Position numbers and translations under genes: made by a program. DNA of 64,000 nt from Symbiodinium natans (taxonomy: Eukaryota; Sar; Dinophyceae; Suessiales; Symbiodiniaceae): positions 1-64,000 of the forward strand of contig CAJNDS010002637.1 in the NCBI GenBank assembly GCA_905221605.1, given 5' to 3'. The notes under the pieces are model-generated. The model was given only the letters and a program-made list of their open reading frames with translations, searched no databases and had not been told where the DNA came from. Shown in pieces: positions 10,533 through 20,026 of this stretch (the first letter of the stretch is position 1; each line of letters starts with the position of its first letter).

Positions 10533-10690
10533 TTGAATCAGTGAGTAAGAGCGAGAAAGTTGGTTCTTCCTCCCTGGTGAGTAAGTGCGAGAAAACCAGG
10601 TCAGCATACGGGGCAAACAGGAGCTCAGTGCTGCTGCGGCATGAGTTTCTGGGGCCTAGGTTAGTAAGTGCGAGAAAGCTTAGGCCTGTT
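10533..10690 (+). repeat. Three family-2 hairpins with unrelated stems
   Basis: The loop AGTAAGWGCGAGAA is repeated three times on different arms: GAATCAGT with GTTGGTTC, CCTGG with CCAGG, and CCTAGGTT with AGCTTAGG. Each pair is complementary when G-U pairs are allowed. These three give the strongest covariation evidence for family 2. Confidence 0.8.
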
Positions 10691-11106
10691 CCGGAGGTTG
10701 GCGACTTTTGCCAATCCACTTGTTTGCAGTTTGTACAGGCATTGCCCATGTGTCGGTTCCGGACCTTCTGCCTTTTCTGAGTGAGCCGAATGTGGGTGAG
10801 TTTCTCCCCTGTACAGGCAGGGCTTATAGGGTAGGCAGTACAGACCAGGCAGTTCAACCTGCAGAACATTTGCCTAGGGCTTTGTATAGAGCCAAACCAG
10901 TGAGTAGCCGTAGGCCGCCGAGCTTCTCGCGGAACTGGTTAAGCCCTCAATGCTTTCTCTCGGTGTTCCCTGCACATAGTTCGGCCGTGTTAAGCAGGCC
11001 AAGGACACCTCGAGAGTTTTTCCTTTTCTGTGCATAGTTAATGTTTTCCGGAACTTCGGTTCCGAAGAGCCTAACCTGGCTAGCGACGCAGCCCGCTTTC
11101 GTGTGT

Positions 11107-11160
11107 AAAATTCACCTGGCTCAAGGTTTCGGCTCAACCCCGGTGGGGTGCTCAGGTAGA
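11107..11160 (+). repeat. Delimiter repeat, right half only
   Basis: Only the TAAAATTCACCTGGCTCAAG to CTCAGGTAG half is present; the TTCG-hairpin half is missing. The join with module Y is therefore truncated or recombined. Confidence 0.75.
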
Positions 11161-13175
11161 GAGCGTCTTTAGTGCCGTTGTGGCTGGCCCTGGGGCTTGT
11201 AACTAAGGGTAGGTTCCGTTTTGAGGCCCTGGCAAAACTGTGTTTGCTCGTAGGCCGGCTGACCGGCTAAGCTGTCATAGAGCGGCGGCCCGCCAACTGC
11301 TGCCGACGACGAAGGACGTTCGAGTGCACAGTTTTCGGCCTCGCTTCGCTAGAGGGAAGCTTTTCGTCCTCGCGTTGCTGAGGGAACCTTGTGGCCTACA
11401 GTCTGCTCTGGGTCACAGTGAGAGTTGCAGCCTCGATTTGCTTGAGGGGTGACGCTAGAGCCTGTTGCTCACCAGAGATTCCTGCTGTCTCTGGGTGAAC
11501 AAAACCCGCCGACCCTCATTTGGATTGAGCTGTGTGTTAGGGTGAGTTTGGGTTCCTCGCTCGTTTGTGTGGAGAACGAAGGTGAGACCGAAACACGGGG
11601 GAAAACGGCCAAGGCACGTTGCAGACAGTGCAGGCCAACGTCGCACTGCAAGCGGCATCCTTGCAGTTGTTGACAGGAGTGTCCCGAACAATAGCGGTGT
11701 GCTTGAGCCCGAGTTTGCTGGTTTTCGGGGATCTGCAAGCTGAGCACAACTGGATATTCTTCGCAGGTAGAATCAGGTAGAACAGATTTGGCCCAACCCT
11801 GGTGGATCTGCCTGGACACAAATAACCAAAGGCATCAGTGTCGTAAAGCTCATTGACTGGTGCTACTGAGAAACCGTTGCCAAAGAACTTGCAGTAGGAC
11901 TGTGGTGCGGCGCAGTGCAAGTTGAAGAGCAGCTGTTGGTGGCTGCTCCCCGGAAAACCAATAGTCCAAGAAAGCCTCCTTCGGCCTCGCTCCGTGCTGA
12001 GGGTTTGTAAGGGTTGGTATTGGCCGGAAAGGATTCAGATGGAGGTTACCCGATCTTCGCGCTTTTCCCATCTGAAGGCAACCAATGGTAATCAGCCTGC
12101 TGGACATGGCAGGCCTGCTTTTGTTTACATCCACGTCTCCTGCAAGGGCTGGGGTCTGTCCGTGCACACAGACAAGGCGGAACCTTGCAGATGTTTAGGT
12201 CCTCGCGGCACGGCCGCTGGAGGTTGTTTGAAGATGTTGGCTCTCACTGTCTGGTGAGTGGTTTTATGGGCACTTGCTGGGGCAAGGCGGCTCTGGCGTC
12301 TGAGGATGGTACATGTGCTGGCTGCTGAGTACGGGCCACCGAAAGAGACCTGTGGTAAGACAAGCGATGAAAGGAGCCGAACTCCTAAACTCTAGGACAG
12401 GCTAGCTCACGCGGACGCCACGCAGAGTATGTGTCACTATCTTCAGATGTTGGAGCCAAATTGCCTAGCCGTGTGACGTGTGATGTGGTGTTTGGATTCG
12501 GCCTCAAGCACTGGAAGGCCTACAACAACAAATCCGAATGAAAACTGTGGTCCTAAGACACGCGGAGCAGCTGCTTATACGTGGCACCGCGGGGGTCACA
12601 TAGAGATAGAGGGCTTGCCAGCAAGGGAACTCTGTCTAGAGATAGCCCTGGCTCAGTGAGGAGCTGAGGGCCTGGCTGCGCAGATGCAGCGGAATGGTTG
12701 TTCGGCCTCGCCTCCGCTGAGGGAACAACAGTCAATGCTTCTCTGCAGTGTCGGTCCGGGTTAGTAAGAGCGAGAACGCCGGGACCTCGAGCTGCAGTTT
12801 TACCATGAAGCAACCGCGTGAGATGCATTATTGGTCAACTGGTGAGTAAGAGCGAGAAAGCCAGGGTGACGCTACTTTGGGGGAGGCTGCAAGGCACGGT
12901 TAGTAAGTGCGAGAAAGCCGGAGCTGCGGACGAACCTGGAGTAGCAGTCTTTCATACCTCACGTGTTTCACTTTGCGGCCTCGCATGCGCTGAGGGAATA
13001 TGCCTCGAACAGAACATCCAGTGCTGAGTGGGGATTGCCAAACTTACGGAGGCTGATGCCACAACAAGTGCCTCAACAGCAATGCATGCGGAGGGCAAAG
13101 TCGGCCTCGCGAGTGCTGAGGGTTGCAGCTGAGAGAGGGCCTAGCTGAGAACGCAACACCTCAAGCGAGGTAATT
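11161..13175 (+). repeat. Non-coding module A1, copy 3
   Basis: Near-identical to copy 2. Family-2 loops near 12760, 12843 and 12900, and family-1 hairpins at matching positions. As in copy 2, it is followed by TTTTTAGTTTAGTTTCAC and a variant delimiter, so A1 has the same right-hand junction before module X and before the large retroelement. Confidence 0.75.
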
Positions 13176-13189
13176 TTTAGTTTAGTTTC

Positions 13190-13292
13190 ACTTTGACCAA
13201 CGGCCCCTTCGGGTGGCTACGCGACGGAGCGTGCAGACGTAAAATTCACCTGGCTCAAGTTTCGGCTCAACCCCGGTGGGGTGCTCAGGTAG
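13190..13292 (+). repeat. Delimiter repeat, copy at the left end of the large retroelement
   Basis: Variant left end (TTTGACCAACGGCC) with the TTCG hairpin intact; the middle reads CTACGCGACGGAGC instead of CTACGCCTCGCAGC. It opens the ORF1/pol/ORF3 unit. Confidence 0.8.
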
Positions 13293-13400
13293 GGAGTGCT
13301 GTTGCCTGGAGACTGTACCTAAGGGTGGGCTCCAACAGGACTCAAACCGAAACCACTGTGTTTGCTTGGTAGTCGGCTGCCAGCAACATAGCTGCCTGAG

Positions 13401-13572
13401 TACGGCCTCGCCAAGTGCTGAGGGAACTTTTTGGCCTCGCATCGGCAGAGGGTGTGTTTTCGGCCTCGCTTCGGCAGAGGGAGGGGCTAGTTTCGGCCTC
13501 GCTCCGGCTGAGGACACATAAAGTTCGGCCTCACTACGGTTGAGGGGATCTTCAGGCCTCGCATTGCTGAGG
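13401..13572 (+). repeat. 5' UTR cluster of six family-1 hairpins
   Basis: Six in a row, with upper parts GCCAAGTGC, GCATCGGC, GCTTCGGC, GCTCCGGC, ACTACGGT and GCATTGC. Two have A in place of the bulged T (GGCAGAGGG). The cluster ends 33 bp before the ORF1 ATG, so in a transcript it would form a structured leader. Confidence 0.8.
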
Positions 13573-13605
13573 TGCTGGTGGGACTGGCATCAGGCTGCAG
13601 CAGTC

Positions 13606-14577
13606 ATGGGGAAGCATTGTACTGTGTGTGCCCACTGTGAGGTGGGTTGGGTCTGGAATGAAGACTTGTACTACAACCCGAACTGCTGGCATTGCGGAAA
13701 GGCGTGGAAAAAGGCCACCTACCGTGAGCGAGCATGGTCAAGCCAGCGTAAGAAGTGGCAATGGCCAAAGGACGACGCTACATGGTGGACAAGACAGGCC
13801 AAGAACAAAGAAGGGATGGCCGACCAAGCCCTCACCAAGGCGTGGGGTACGCTTTCTATGGAGGCAAAGAAGGCCATCGAAGAAGCAGGATGGAAGCCGC
13901 GGACGATGGAGCCGGGGCCCAATTGGCCCCCGGGACTACCAGGCAGTGGATCGCAAACCGAAAGCATGACGCAAAAGGAGTACCACGAGGCCATTGAAAC
14001 GGTGTGGCAGGGAGCTGAGCCCGCAGTGCAAAGGCTGCTCAGAGCAGCGGGTATTCCCCCGCCAGGGGATTACAAGCCTGAGGATGAGACGCCAAAGCAG
14101 GAGCTCAGCCGCCATGTGGGTACATACAGAAGGACGACAAACAAGCTGAGATCACTCATTGAGAAGAAGGTCCGGCTTCAAGACAAAACGGAAAGGATCA
14201 AGAGCGAGTTCGAGCAGGCCATGAAGCAGCTTGCGCAAGTCAGCCAGGCCATCCAGACCACGGAGCTTGAGGTTGCGGAAGCACAGAGGAAGGTCCAAGC
14301 CTGTGTGAAAGATGAGGAGGATTCGCCGTACAAGGACGTCGCGTCCTACCTGGAAAAGGAAGGGATCATCCTGACCGACGAGCAAGCGGAAGCGCTCAAA
14401 ACAAGGATGGCAGTCAAGGTCGTGGAGACAGACTGGACTGGAGTCTTGGGACCACGAGAGCCAGGCATGCCAACCGAACTTGGCATGTATGGGCCGATGC
14501 GCATGTCTCGAGATGTGTCAGTCAGGGCAACGCCGACGGGGCGCGAACGCTCGCCGGCGCGTGCCCATGGCGAATGA
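13606..14577 (+). CDS. Retroelement ORF1, zinc-finger and coiled-coil protein
   Basis: 323 aa from the first ATG, after the 5' hairpin cluster, to TGA at 14575-14577. The N-terminus has a Cys-rich block, CTVCAHCEVGW then NCWHCGKAW, that could form a zinc finger for nucleic-acid binding. A basic, Trp-rich stretch follows. Residues about 190-260 are rich in Lys, Glu, Gln and Leu (EKKVRLQDKTERIKSEFEQ) and look like a coiled coil, as in many LINE ORF1 proteins that trimerise on element RNA. No classical RRM was recognised. The C-terminus is basic (RERSPARAHGE). The frame stays open after the TGA straight into pol, so it may act like a gag-type protein with pol made by readthrough. Confidence 0.75.
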   Translation: MGKHCTVCAHCEVGWVWNEDLYYNPNCWHCGKAWKKATYRERAWSSQRKKWQWPKDDATWWTRQAKNKEGMADQALTKAWGTLSMEAKKAIEEAGWKPRTMEPGPNWPPGLPGSGSQTESMTQKEYHEAIETVWQGAEPAVQRLLRAAGIPPPGDYKPEDETPKQELSRHVGTYRRTTNKLRSLIEKKVRLQDKTERIKSEFEQAMKQLAQVSQAIQTTELEVAEAQRKVQACVKDEEDSPYKDVASYLEKEGIILTDEQAEALKTRMAVKVVETDWTGVLGPREPGMPTELGMYGPMRMSRDVSVRATPTGRERSPARAHGE

Positions 14578-17500
14578 AGCCTCAGGCTGGGACAGGAGTG
14601 GAGGGGCCGACACCTCAGAGTCGCTCCTGGTCCGAACAGCCAAAAGAAGCAAGCAAGACAGTCTCAGGAGTCTCAATGGGGAGACTCTGTTTACACTTTT
14701 GGTGGTGGCCGGAAGCAGTGTCACGGGGACATTGTATGGCCACAGGCGCATGGGGAAGGCAGTCAAGCTGTGTCTAGTACCCATGTGCCTAGTACAAACA
14801 GCACAGTGGAAGACAGCCAAGAGAGCTGGAGTCCAGTTACGAGGGGTCCGGAGCCTGTCCGAGCTGTGGACAGCAGTTGGGCGGTCACAGGGCCCAGATA
14901 CTTCCATATAACAAGGGAAGACATCGAGGAGGAATGTGAGCATTCGGCCTCGCGAGAAGCTGAGGGAAGCCAAATACAGATGAGAGACCATGCAGCGGTT
15001 AGAGGGGAGAACATGAAGGCCTCGCAGGAAGCTGAGGAAACACGATTCTCGGCCTCGCCGTGTGCTGAGGGTCGCAGAGGAAAACAAAAGCCCAAGAAGC
15101 GGAAAGCAAAACCCACGGAACCACCAAAAGATCTGCCACAGGAGTGGCAAACGCTATGCCAAGTGGTGGGTAGATATGATGCTTCCAGTGAGGCTGCTGC
15201 ACTCGAAGCCATTGAGAAGCTGGAAGAGCAGGAACTCAACCCGCTACAACAACGAGCATGCCACGAAGTGCTTCGTTCCTTTGTGGAGCATGACGCACAA
15301 TATGCCAAATGGATCTTGGCAGATGTGGCAAGTGGGTATCGCCAAGATGATAAGGCCGAATGCATCAAAATCACAGCGGCTAACATCACCAGCTGGAGGA
15401 AACCCATAGCGGCATGGATACACGAACTAGGACCGGACCTGGTGGTGCTGCAGGAAACCCATCTCAAGACGGAGGGTATCCAGCAAGCCATGAGCCATTG
15501 CCAAGATATGGGATACACCTTCATTGGCATGCCAGGCAGTACAAAAATTAAGGGTGTACAAGGAGGCCTGGCAGTGGTGGCACCCCGACATAGGAATCTG
15601 CGATACCTTACCGAGTATGGGTCAGGACCGGCGGGCTTCCTGGCATGTGCCATGAGAAACAAAGGCTGGGATTTGATCATCGTCAGTCTGTATTTGGAGA
15701 GCGGGGTCGGATTCCAGGCTCCAAACAATATCCAAGTACTGGCGAGACTGATAGCCTTTCTCAAGGGCTGCAAAGTGCCATATATGGTGCTGGGAGATTG
15801 GAATGAAGCCCAGGATACCATGAGGGGCACAACTATGGCGACAGAAGTTGGTGGTGCATTTGTAGGAGTGGGGGAACCAACGGCCCAAGGATCGGACGAA
15901 ATTGATTACGGGCTGGTTGCGAAATGCTTGGTGCCCATCCTGCAAGTGAAAACGGATTGGGAAACCCCTTTTCGGCCTCATGCTGCGATGCATTGGAGGG
16001 TAGCCCAACCGTGCAGTAGCCCTGATGTTCCCCAGATGAAGAAGGCGGGAGCATTGGTGACGGAGACTGTGGAATACGAACCAGTTCAAAACACACAGAG
16101 CATCAACATCCTGGATGAACCCAAGATGGAAGATGAGCTCAGTGAGACATTCGCTCACCTGAGTGCCGGGGTGGAGAGGTCGATCACAGGCCGAATCGAA
16201 GGCATGGGTGTTAAATCCGAGATTGTCCGGAAGAAGTTGGTGGTCAACAACCCGGAGAACGTTGTCTGGACAGGCAAGAGGGCGGCCTTTTGGAACAGGG
16301 TCCAACAATGGGTCAAACAAGGCAGACATCATGGCGATGCGCATCCGGTGGCGCGTCTGGTCCAACGCAAGCTCGGCGAGTATTACGAGGGTGATGCGCA
16401 GAACCAGGAGGATATGCTCGTGAATATCCTGGGCCGGGGTACGGACGCTAGACTTGTTCTGAAGCGCATCGACGAACAGCAATGCTACGCGAGAAAGGCG
16501 GATATGGAAGAGACAGCCCACCAGTACAAGCAATGGCTCAGGGAAAAGGGCATGCGACCATTATACAATGCCTTGCGAAAAGAAGAACAAGTGGTACAAA
16601 GACCCTACATGGAATATGACATGCTGGAACGGCCACACATTCGCCGAGACCACTGGGCGGCAGTGTGGACGACGGGCCAGCCGTTGGCAAAATCGGCCTC
16701 GCTCATGACGGAGCTTGAGGATGCAGCCAAAAAACAAGCGGCCAGCGTGGAGCCGCTGAACCCTGTCGAGGTCAAGGCAAGGATCAAAAAACTGGCACTA
16801 AAGAGCCCGGGGCCGGATGGCTGGAGGATTGACCATTTGCAGGCCATGGACGATAAAGCAGTTGAAGCCGTTGTGTCCTTCTACCATGAATGTGAGGCCA
16901 AGGCAGCATGGCCGCAGCAAATGACAGTCTCCCTTATAGCAATGCTGCCGAAGAATCTGACCCGGGAAAGACCAATCGCCTTGCTACACATCCTGTACAG
17001 GACCTGGGTCCGTTTGCGATGGGATTTGGTAAGTACTTGGCAGGCAGGCTATGCCCAAACTGCCACGTACGACAAGGCAGTCCCAGGCAGTTGCTGCTTG
17101 GACGTGGCCGTAGGCAGACTACTGCGAAATGAGGTGGCGAAGACAAATGGTGTGCATGTGGTGTCACTCTTTGTGGACCTCGAGTCCTTTTTCGATACCA
17201 TCCAATTTCAGCAATTGATCACGGCAGCAACGGCCCTGCAATATCCACCGCTAATCCTGAAGATGGCACTGGAAGTGTACATGGGTGCCAGATATTTGGT
17301 GGCGGATGGGGTGCTGTCGGCAGGCATCAGAGCTACGAATGGCGTGCAAGCAGGGTGTCCAGCTGCGCCATCGTTGGCAAAGGTGGCATTGCACCCGGTG
17401 ATAGATAAGATCCAAAGGCGACGAGATGTGGCAAACGTGGATTGTTGGTTGGATGATGTCTCAATTGACATCCAGCATAAGTCCTTTAAACAAGTGGCGG

Positions 17501-19851
17501 ATAGTGCGATACGAGTCTACCGCAGCTTAAAGGACGGGATGGACGCTAATGGTTTCACGATTTCATCCAAGAAGACAGGGTTTGTGGCCAGCAGTACCCA
17601 GGCGAGCAAGCACCTGCGAGAACTCCTGTTGCCTCATGAGCCACAGGTGTACGACGTGATGCGTGACTTGGGCGTCGACAGTACAGGGGGGCGAAAGCGT
17701 CGCTTGGTGACGTCGGCAACGCGGGCCAAGAAAGCCCATGCGAGACATAGCAAACTGTCCAGGCTGGGGCCGCCGCCCAGCACTAAACTCCGCGTGGTCA
17801 AGGCAGCGATCACATCCGTTGCTTTGTGGGGGCACCCCTCTGTGGGGGTATCACCCAAAAGAATGAAATGGCTCCGAACAGTGGTAGGAAAACACCTGGG
17901 TAAATACAAGCTTGGGAGTTTGGAAACCATCTTGGACATGGGAGCCAAGAAATGCCAGGATCCAAAGCGCACAATCCACAAGCAGCATTTCAAGGTGGTG
18001 GCCAAGGTTTTCCGTGCATGGATTGGTGGCGGAAAAGCCCACTTTGACTTGGCCTGGAAAACCACTTGGAAGAGGTTGAGTGCGGCCAAACACCACTGGC
18101 CACTGGTCACGGGGCCGATGGCAGCAACCATGGCGTACTTAATGGATCTGAAGGTGGATGCCAGTGACCCAGGCAAATGGAAGAGAGGAAGTGTCCTCAA
18201 CGTTGATTGGACCCAGCCACGCATGGGTAGCCTCGCCTACAAATGGCTTGAGGGATTCCTGGAGGAACAAAAACGGGCTGCAATAGCGCGACAGGCAGGT
18301 GGCGCTGGTGCCCAAGAGGGGCTGGATTGGACGCCGCATCACAAGCTGACGAAGCTGGGAGGCCTAAGCCCAGGCCTTATGGAAGGTATAAAGTCAGTGT
18401 GGCACGCGGGCGTCATCACGGAGACCAAGCCAGGATGGTGCAAGAAGTGCCAAATGCCAGCAACTCTGGAGCATGTCCTCAAGGAATGTCCTTACTGGCG
18501 TGAACAAGGGTTCAAAGAACCCAAGCTCCAGGAATACTTGCGTCACAAATACCCATGGGAGTGTTTGTGGACAAGGGCACTCCTGCCAAAGCCGGCGGTG
18601 TGGCACCCGAAGCCGCCGGAACACCTTTTAGGTCTGCGATACCAAGGATGCTTCGCAGCTGATGCAAAAGTGGAAGCGGAAGGCTTGATCTTCGCCACTG
18701 ACGCAAGTGGAGGTCCAGGAGGAATAGACCCACGTGTACAAACATCAGCCCTTGCAGTGGTGGCTATGTCCTGGACACAAGGTGTCCTGGTGGAAGTCGG
18801 ACGGATTACAGAGCTGGTCTACCCGTGGCAGCCGGTGGTGGACATGGAGCGTCGTGCACTTTTCCGACTAATGGAGCACACGGAGGATCTGATTGATGTC
18901 ACTATGGATTGCAAGCCGGCAGTCCAAGTGCTACAAAAAACACAACCGCCGGAGGATGACCTGGAATGGAGCAAAGTGTGGAATGGCAGGAAACGTATCA
19001 AGGCAACATGGGTCCCGTCCCACAAAACTGAAGAGGAATTCCTGGCGAAGATGGGGCCGGGTACGTTGTGGCGACGTGCAGCGAATGACATGGCAGACAA
19101 AGTATGTGGAGCAGTGGCGGCGGCTGCTTACAGCCCAGCGCACAAGAGGCGTGTCAAAGAATTGGACAATGTGGTGCGCACACTTTCCCTGGCGTACGGT
19201 GCACGCGCAGCCCACATATTGCGGAAGCGCAAAGAAGAAGACTTCCCCTTCATCCTGGACCATGCGCATTACAAAGAGAAGATGGAAGCCTCGCAGAAAG
19301 CTGAGGGATGCAAAAAAGAGCAGGGCAGCGCCAAACTCAACAAACGCCAGCGGCTTTGGCAGTTGCTTAAAAACCCGGAGCGCGGGCATCAATGGGAGAA
19401 GGGCAGCGAACACCCCCGGAATTTAACACTGAAATGTCAACTGTGCGGGTTGTATGTACAACAAACCCTCACGAACTTGGAGGTGGTCTTGGAGCAGTAC
19501 TGCGTCAACCAGCCGGAGGCGCGAGTGCGTGAAGAGTGGGGTATCCACCCCTCCCATAATATGGTGAATTTGGGAATCCGTTGGGTTTGCACAAAGTGTG
19601 ACAGAACACATGCACCGGTCAGCCAGAAGTGCAATAAAAGCCTGGCGGGTGAGTGCAAATCGCGGACTTCTCAAGGCAAGCTGGCTACCCAAGCGCAAAC
19701 CCTTGTCAATGGTGGAAGTATGAGCAACGTCCAGTTTCAGCAGCCTCGCGTTCAGTTTGGTGGGAAACACGCCAAAGCTAAGCCCCAAGCCAGCGCACAG
19801 CAGAAGATGTCATTGTTTGTTAGGCCTCGCCAAGCTGAGGGAACGCAGTAA
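14578..19851 (+). CDS. Retroelement pol: endonuclease, reverse transcriptase, RNase H
   Basis: Open from just after the ORF1 TGA to TAA at 19849-19851, in the ORF1 frame. The first internal ATG is at 14980. Domains by position: AP-endonuclease-like at about 15364-16010 (LQETHLK, GDWNEAQD, SDEIDYGL, RPHAAMHW); RT at about 16790-17600 (SPGPDGWRIDHL, VDLESFFDTI, NGVQAGCPAAPSLAK, and WLDD where FxDD/YxDD is usual); CCHC knuckle at about 18439 (CKKC...H....C); RNase H at about 18687-19110 (FATDASGGPGG, MERRAL, DCKP, WVPSHK); Cys pairs near 19438 and 19591. It would nick target DNA, copy element RNA and degrade the template. Family-1 hairpins lie in the coding sequence at 14942, 15018, 15048, 19286 and 19823, reading A-S-x-x-A-E-G or a variant. 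Confidence 0.85.
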   Translation, partial: SLRLGQEWRGRHLRVAPGPNSQKKQARQSQESQWGDSVYTFGGGRKQCHGDIVWPQAHGEGSQAVSSTHVPSTNSTVEDSQESWSPVTRGPEPVRAVDSSWAVTGPRYFHITREDIEEECEHSASREAEGSQIQMRDHAAVRGENMKASQEAEETRFSASPCAEGRRGKQKPKKRKAKPTEPPKDLPQEWQTLCQVVGRYDASSEAAALEAIEKLEEQELNPLQQRACHEVLRSFVEHDAQYAKWILADVASGYRQDDKAECIKITAANITSWRKPIAAWIHELGPDLVVLQETHLKTEGIQQAMSHCQDMGYTFIGMPGSTKIKGVQGGLAVVAPRHRNLRYLTEYGSGPAGFLACAMRNKGWDLIIVSLYLESGVGFQAPNNIQVLARLIAFLKGCKVPYMVLGDWNEAQDTMRGTTMATEVGGAFVGVGEPTAQGSDEIDYGLVAKCLVPILQVKTDWETPFRPHAAMHWRVAQPCSSPDVPQMKKAGALVTETVEYEPVQNTQSINILDEPKMEDELSETFAHLSAGVERSITGRIEGMGVKSEIVRKKLVVNNPENVVWTGKRAAFWNRVQQWVKQGRHHGDAHPVARLVQRKLGEYYEGDAQNQEDMLVNILGRGTDARLVLKRIDEQQCYARKADMEETAHQYKQWLREKGMRPLYNALRKEEQVVQRPYMEYDMLERPHIRRDHWAAVWTTGQPLAKSASLMTELEDAAKKQAASVEPLNPVEVKARIKKLALKSPGPDGWRIDHLQAMDDKAVEAVVSFYHECEAKAAWPQQMTVSLIAMLPKNLTRERPIALLHILYRTWVRLRWDLVSTWQAGYAQTATYDKAVPGSCCLDVAVGRLLRNEVAKTNGVHVVSLFVDLESFFDTIQFQQLITAATALQYPPLILKMALEVYMGARYLVADGVLSAGIRATNGVQAGCPAAPSLAKVALHPVIDKIQRRRDVANVDCWLDDVSIDIQHKSFKQVADSAIRVYRSLKDGMDANGFTISSKKTGFVASSTQASKHLRELLLPHEPQVYDVMRDLGVDSTGGRKRRLVTSATRAKKAHARHSKLSRLGPPPSTKLRVVKAAITSVALWGHPSVGVSPKRMKWLRTVVGKHLGKYKLGSLETILDMGAKKCQDPKRTIHKQHFKVVAKVFRAWIGGGKAHFDLAWKTTWKRLSAAKHHWPLVTGPMAATMAYLMDLKVDASDPGKWKRGSVLNVDWTQPRMGSLAYKWLEGFLEEQKRAAIARQAGGAGAQEGLDWTPHHKLTKLGGLSPGLMEGIKSVWHAGVITETKPGWCKKCQMPATLEHVLKECPYWREQGFKEPKLQEYLRHKYPWECLWTRALLPKPAVWHPKPPEHLLGLRYQGCFAADAKVEAEGLIFATDASGGPGGIDPRVQTSALAVVAMSWTQGVLVEVGRITELVYPWQPVVDMERRALFRLMEHTEDLIDVTMDCKPAVQVLQKTQPPEDDLEWSKVWNGRKRIKATWVPSHKTEEEFLAKMGPGTLWRRAANDMADKVCGAVAAAAYSPAHKRRVKELDNVVRTLSLAYGARAAHILRKRKEEDFPFILDHAHYKEKMEASQKAEGCKKEQGSAKLNKRQRLWQLLKNPERGHQWEKGSEHPRNLTLKCQLCGLYVQQTLTNLEVVLEQYCVNQPEARVREEWGIHPSHNMVNLGIRWVCTKCDRTHAPVSQKCNKSLAGECKSRTSQGKLATQAQTLVNGGSMSNVQFQQPRVQFGGKHAKAKPQASAQQKMSLFVRPRQAEGTQ
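14941..15073 (+). repeat. Three family-1 hairpins inside the pol frame
   Basis: At about 14942-14966, 15017-15039 and 15046-15071, with upper parts GCGAGAAGC, GCAGGAAGC and GCCGTGTGC. They read SASREAEG, ASQEAEE and SASPCAEG in frame. They sit in the linker before the endonuclease, where insertions would be tolerated. Confidence 0.75.
19284..19310 (+). repeat. Family-1 hairpin inside the pol frame, C-terminal linker
   Basis: GCCTC-GC-AGAAA-GC-T-GAGGG encodes EASQKAEG. It lies after RNase H and before the last Cys-rich region, again in a linker. Confidence 0.7.
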
Positions 19852-19995
19852 TTCCGCAGCCGTTTGGTGCAAGGAGCAGGGTTTTTTCGGCCTCGTAGCT
19901 GAGGGTGAGGGCCTCGCAACGGGGACTTGCGATTGGTGTTTACGGCCTCGCTTTGCTGAGGGAGTGTAATTCGGCCTCGCGGTGCCGCGTGCTTG
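19820..19995 (+). repeat. Family-1 hairpins across the pol stop and the pol/ORF3 spacer
   Basis: One hairpin encodes the last residues of pol (RPRQAEGTQ). Three more follow at about 19886, 19940 and 19973, the last degenerate (GCGGTGCCGCG). The spacer to the ORF3 ATG is 175 bp. The hairpins could help a downstream start or mark processing, which is inference. Confidence 0.7.
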
Positions 19996-20026
19996 CGACA
20001 TCGCCGGACAAGGCGGGCCTGTAGCA

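Larger units (their letters stand above)
9709..11106 (+). other. Non-coding 3' part of module Y
   Basis: No credible ORF. It contains a perfect 10-bp inverted repeat (9922-9955), a hairpin with arms TCTCCTGG/CCAGGAGGA (about 10320-10350) and three family-2 loops (10534-10690). Family-1 hairpins are missing here, unlike every other module. Confidence 0.5.

Noticed and set aside
11107-11160. Spliced-leader relict (TGGCTCAAG matches the end of the dinoflagellate spliced leader)
   Set aside because: Only about nine bases match and the rest of the leader is absent; likely chance, although it recurs because the delimiter recurs.
14480-14911. 143-aa ORF overlapping the ORF1/pol junction in another frame
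   Set aside because: It overlaps real coding sequence and shows no motif; the main frame is open across nearly all of it.
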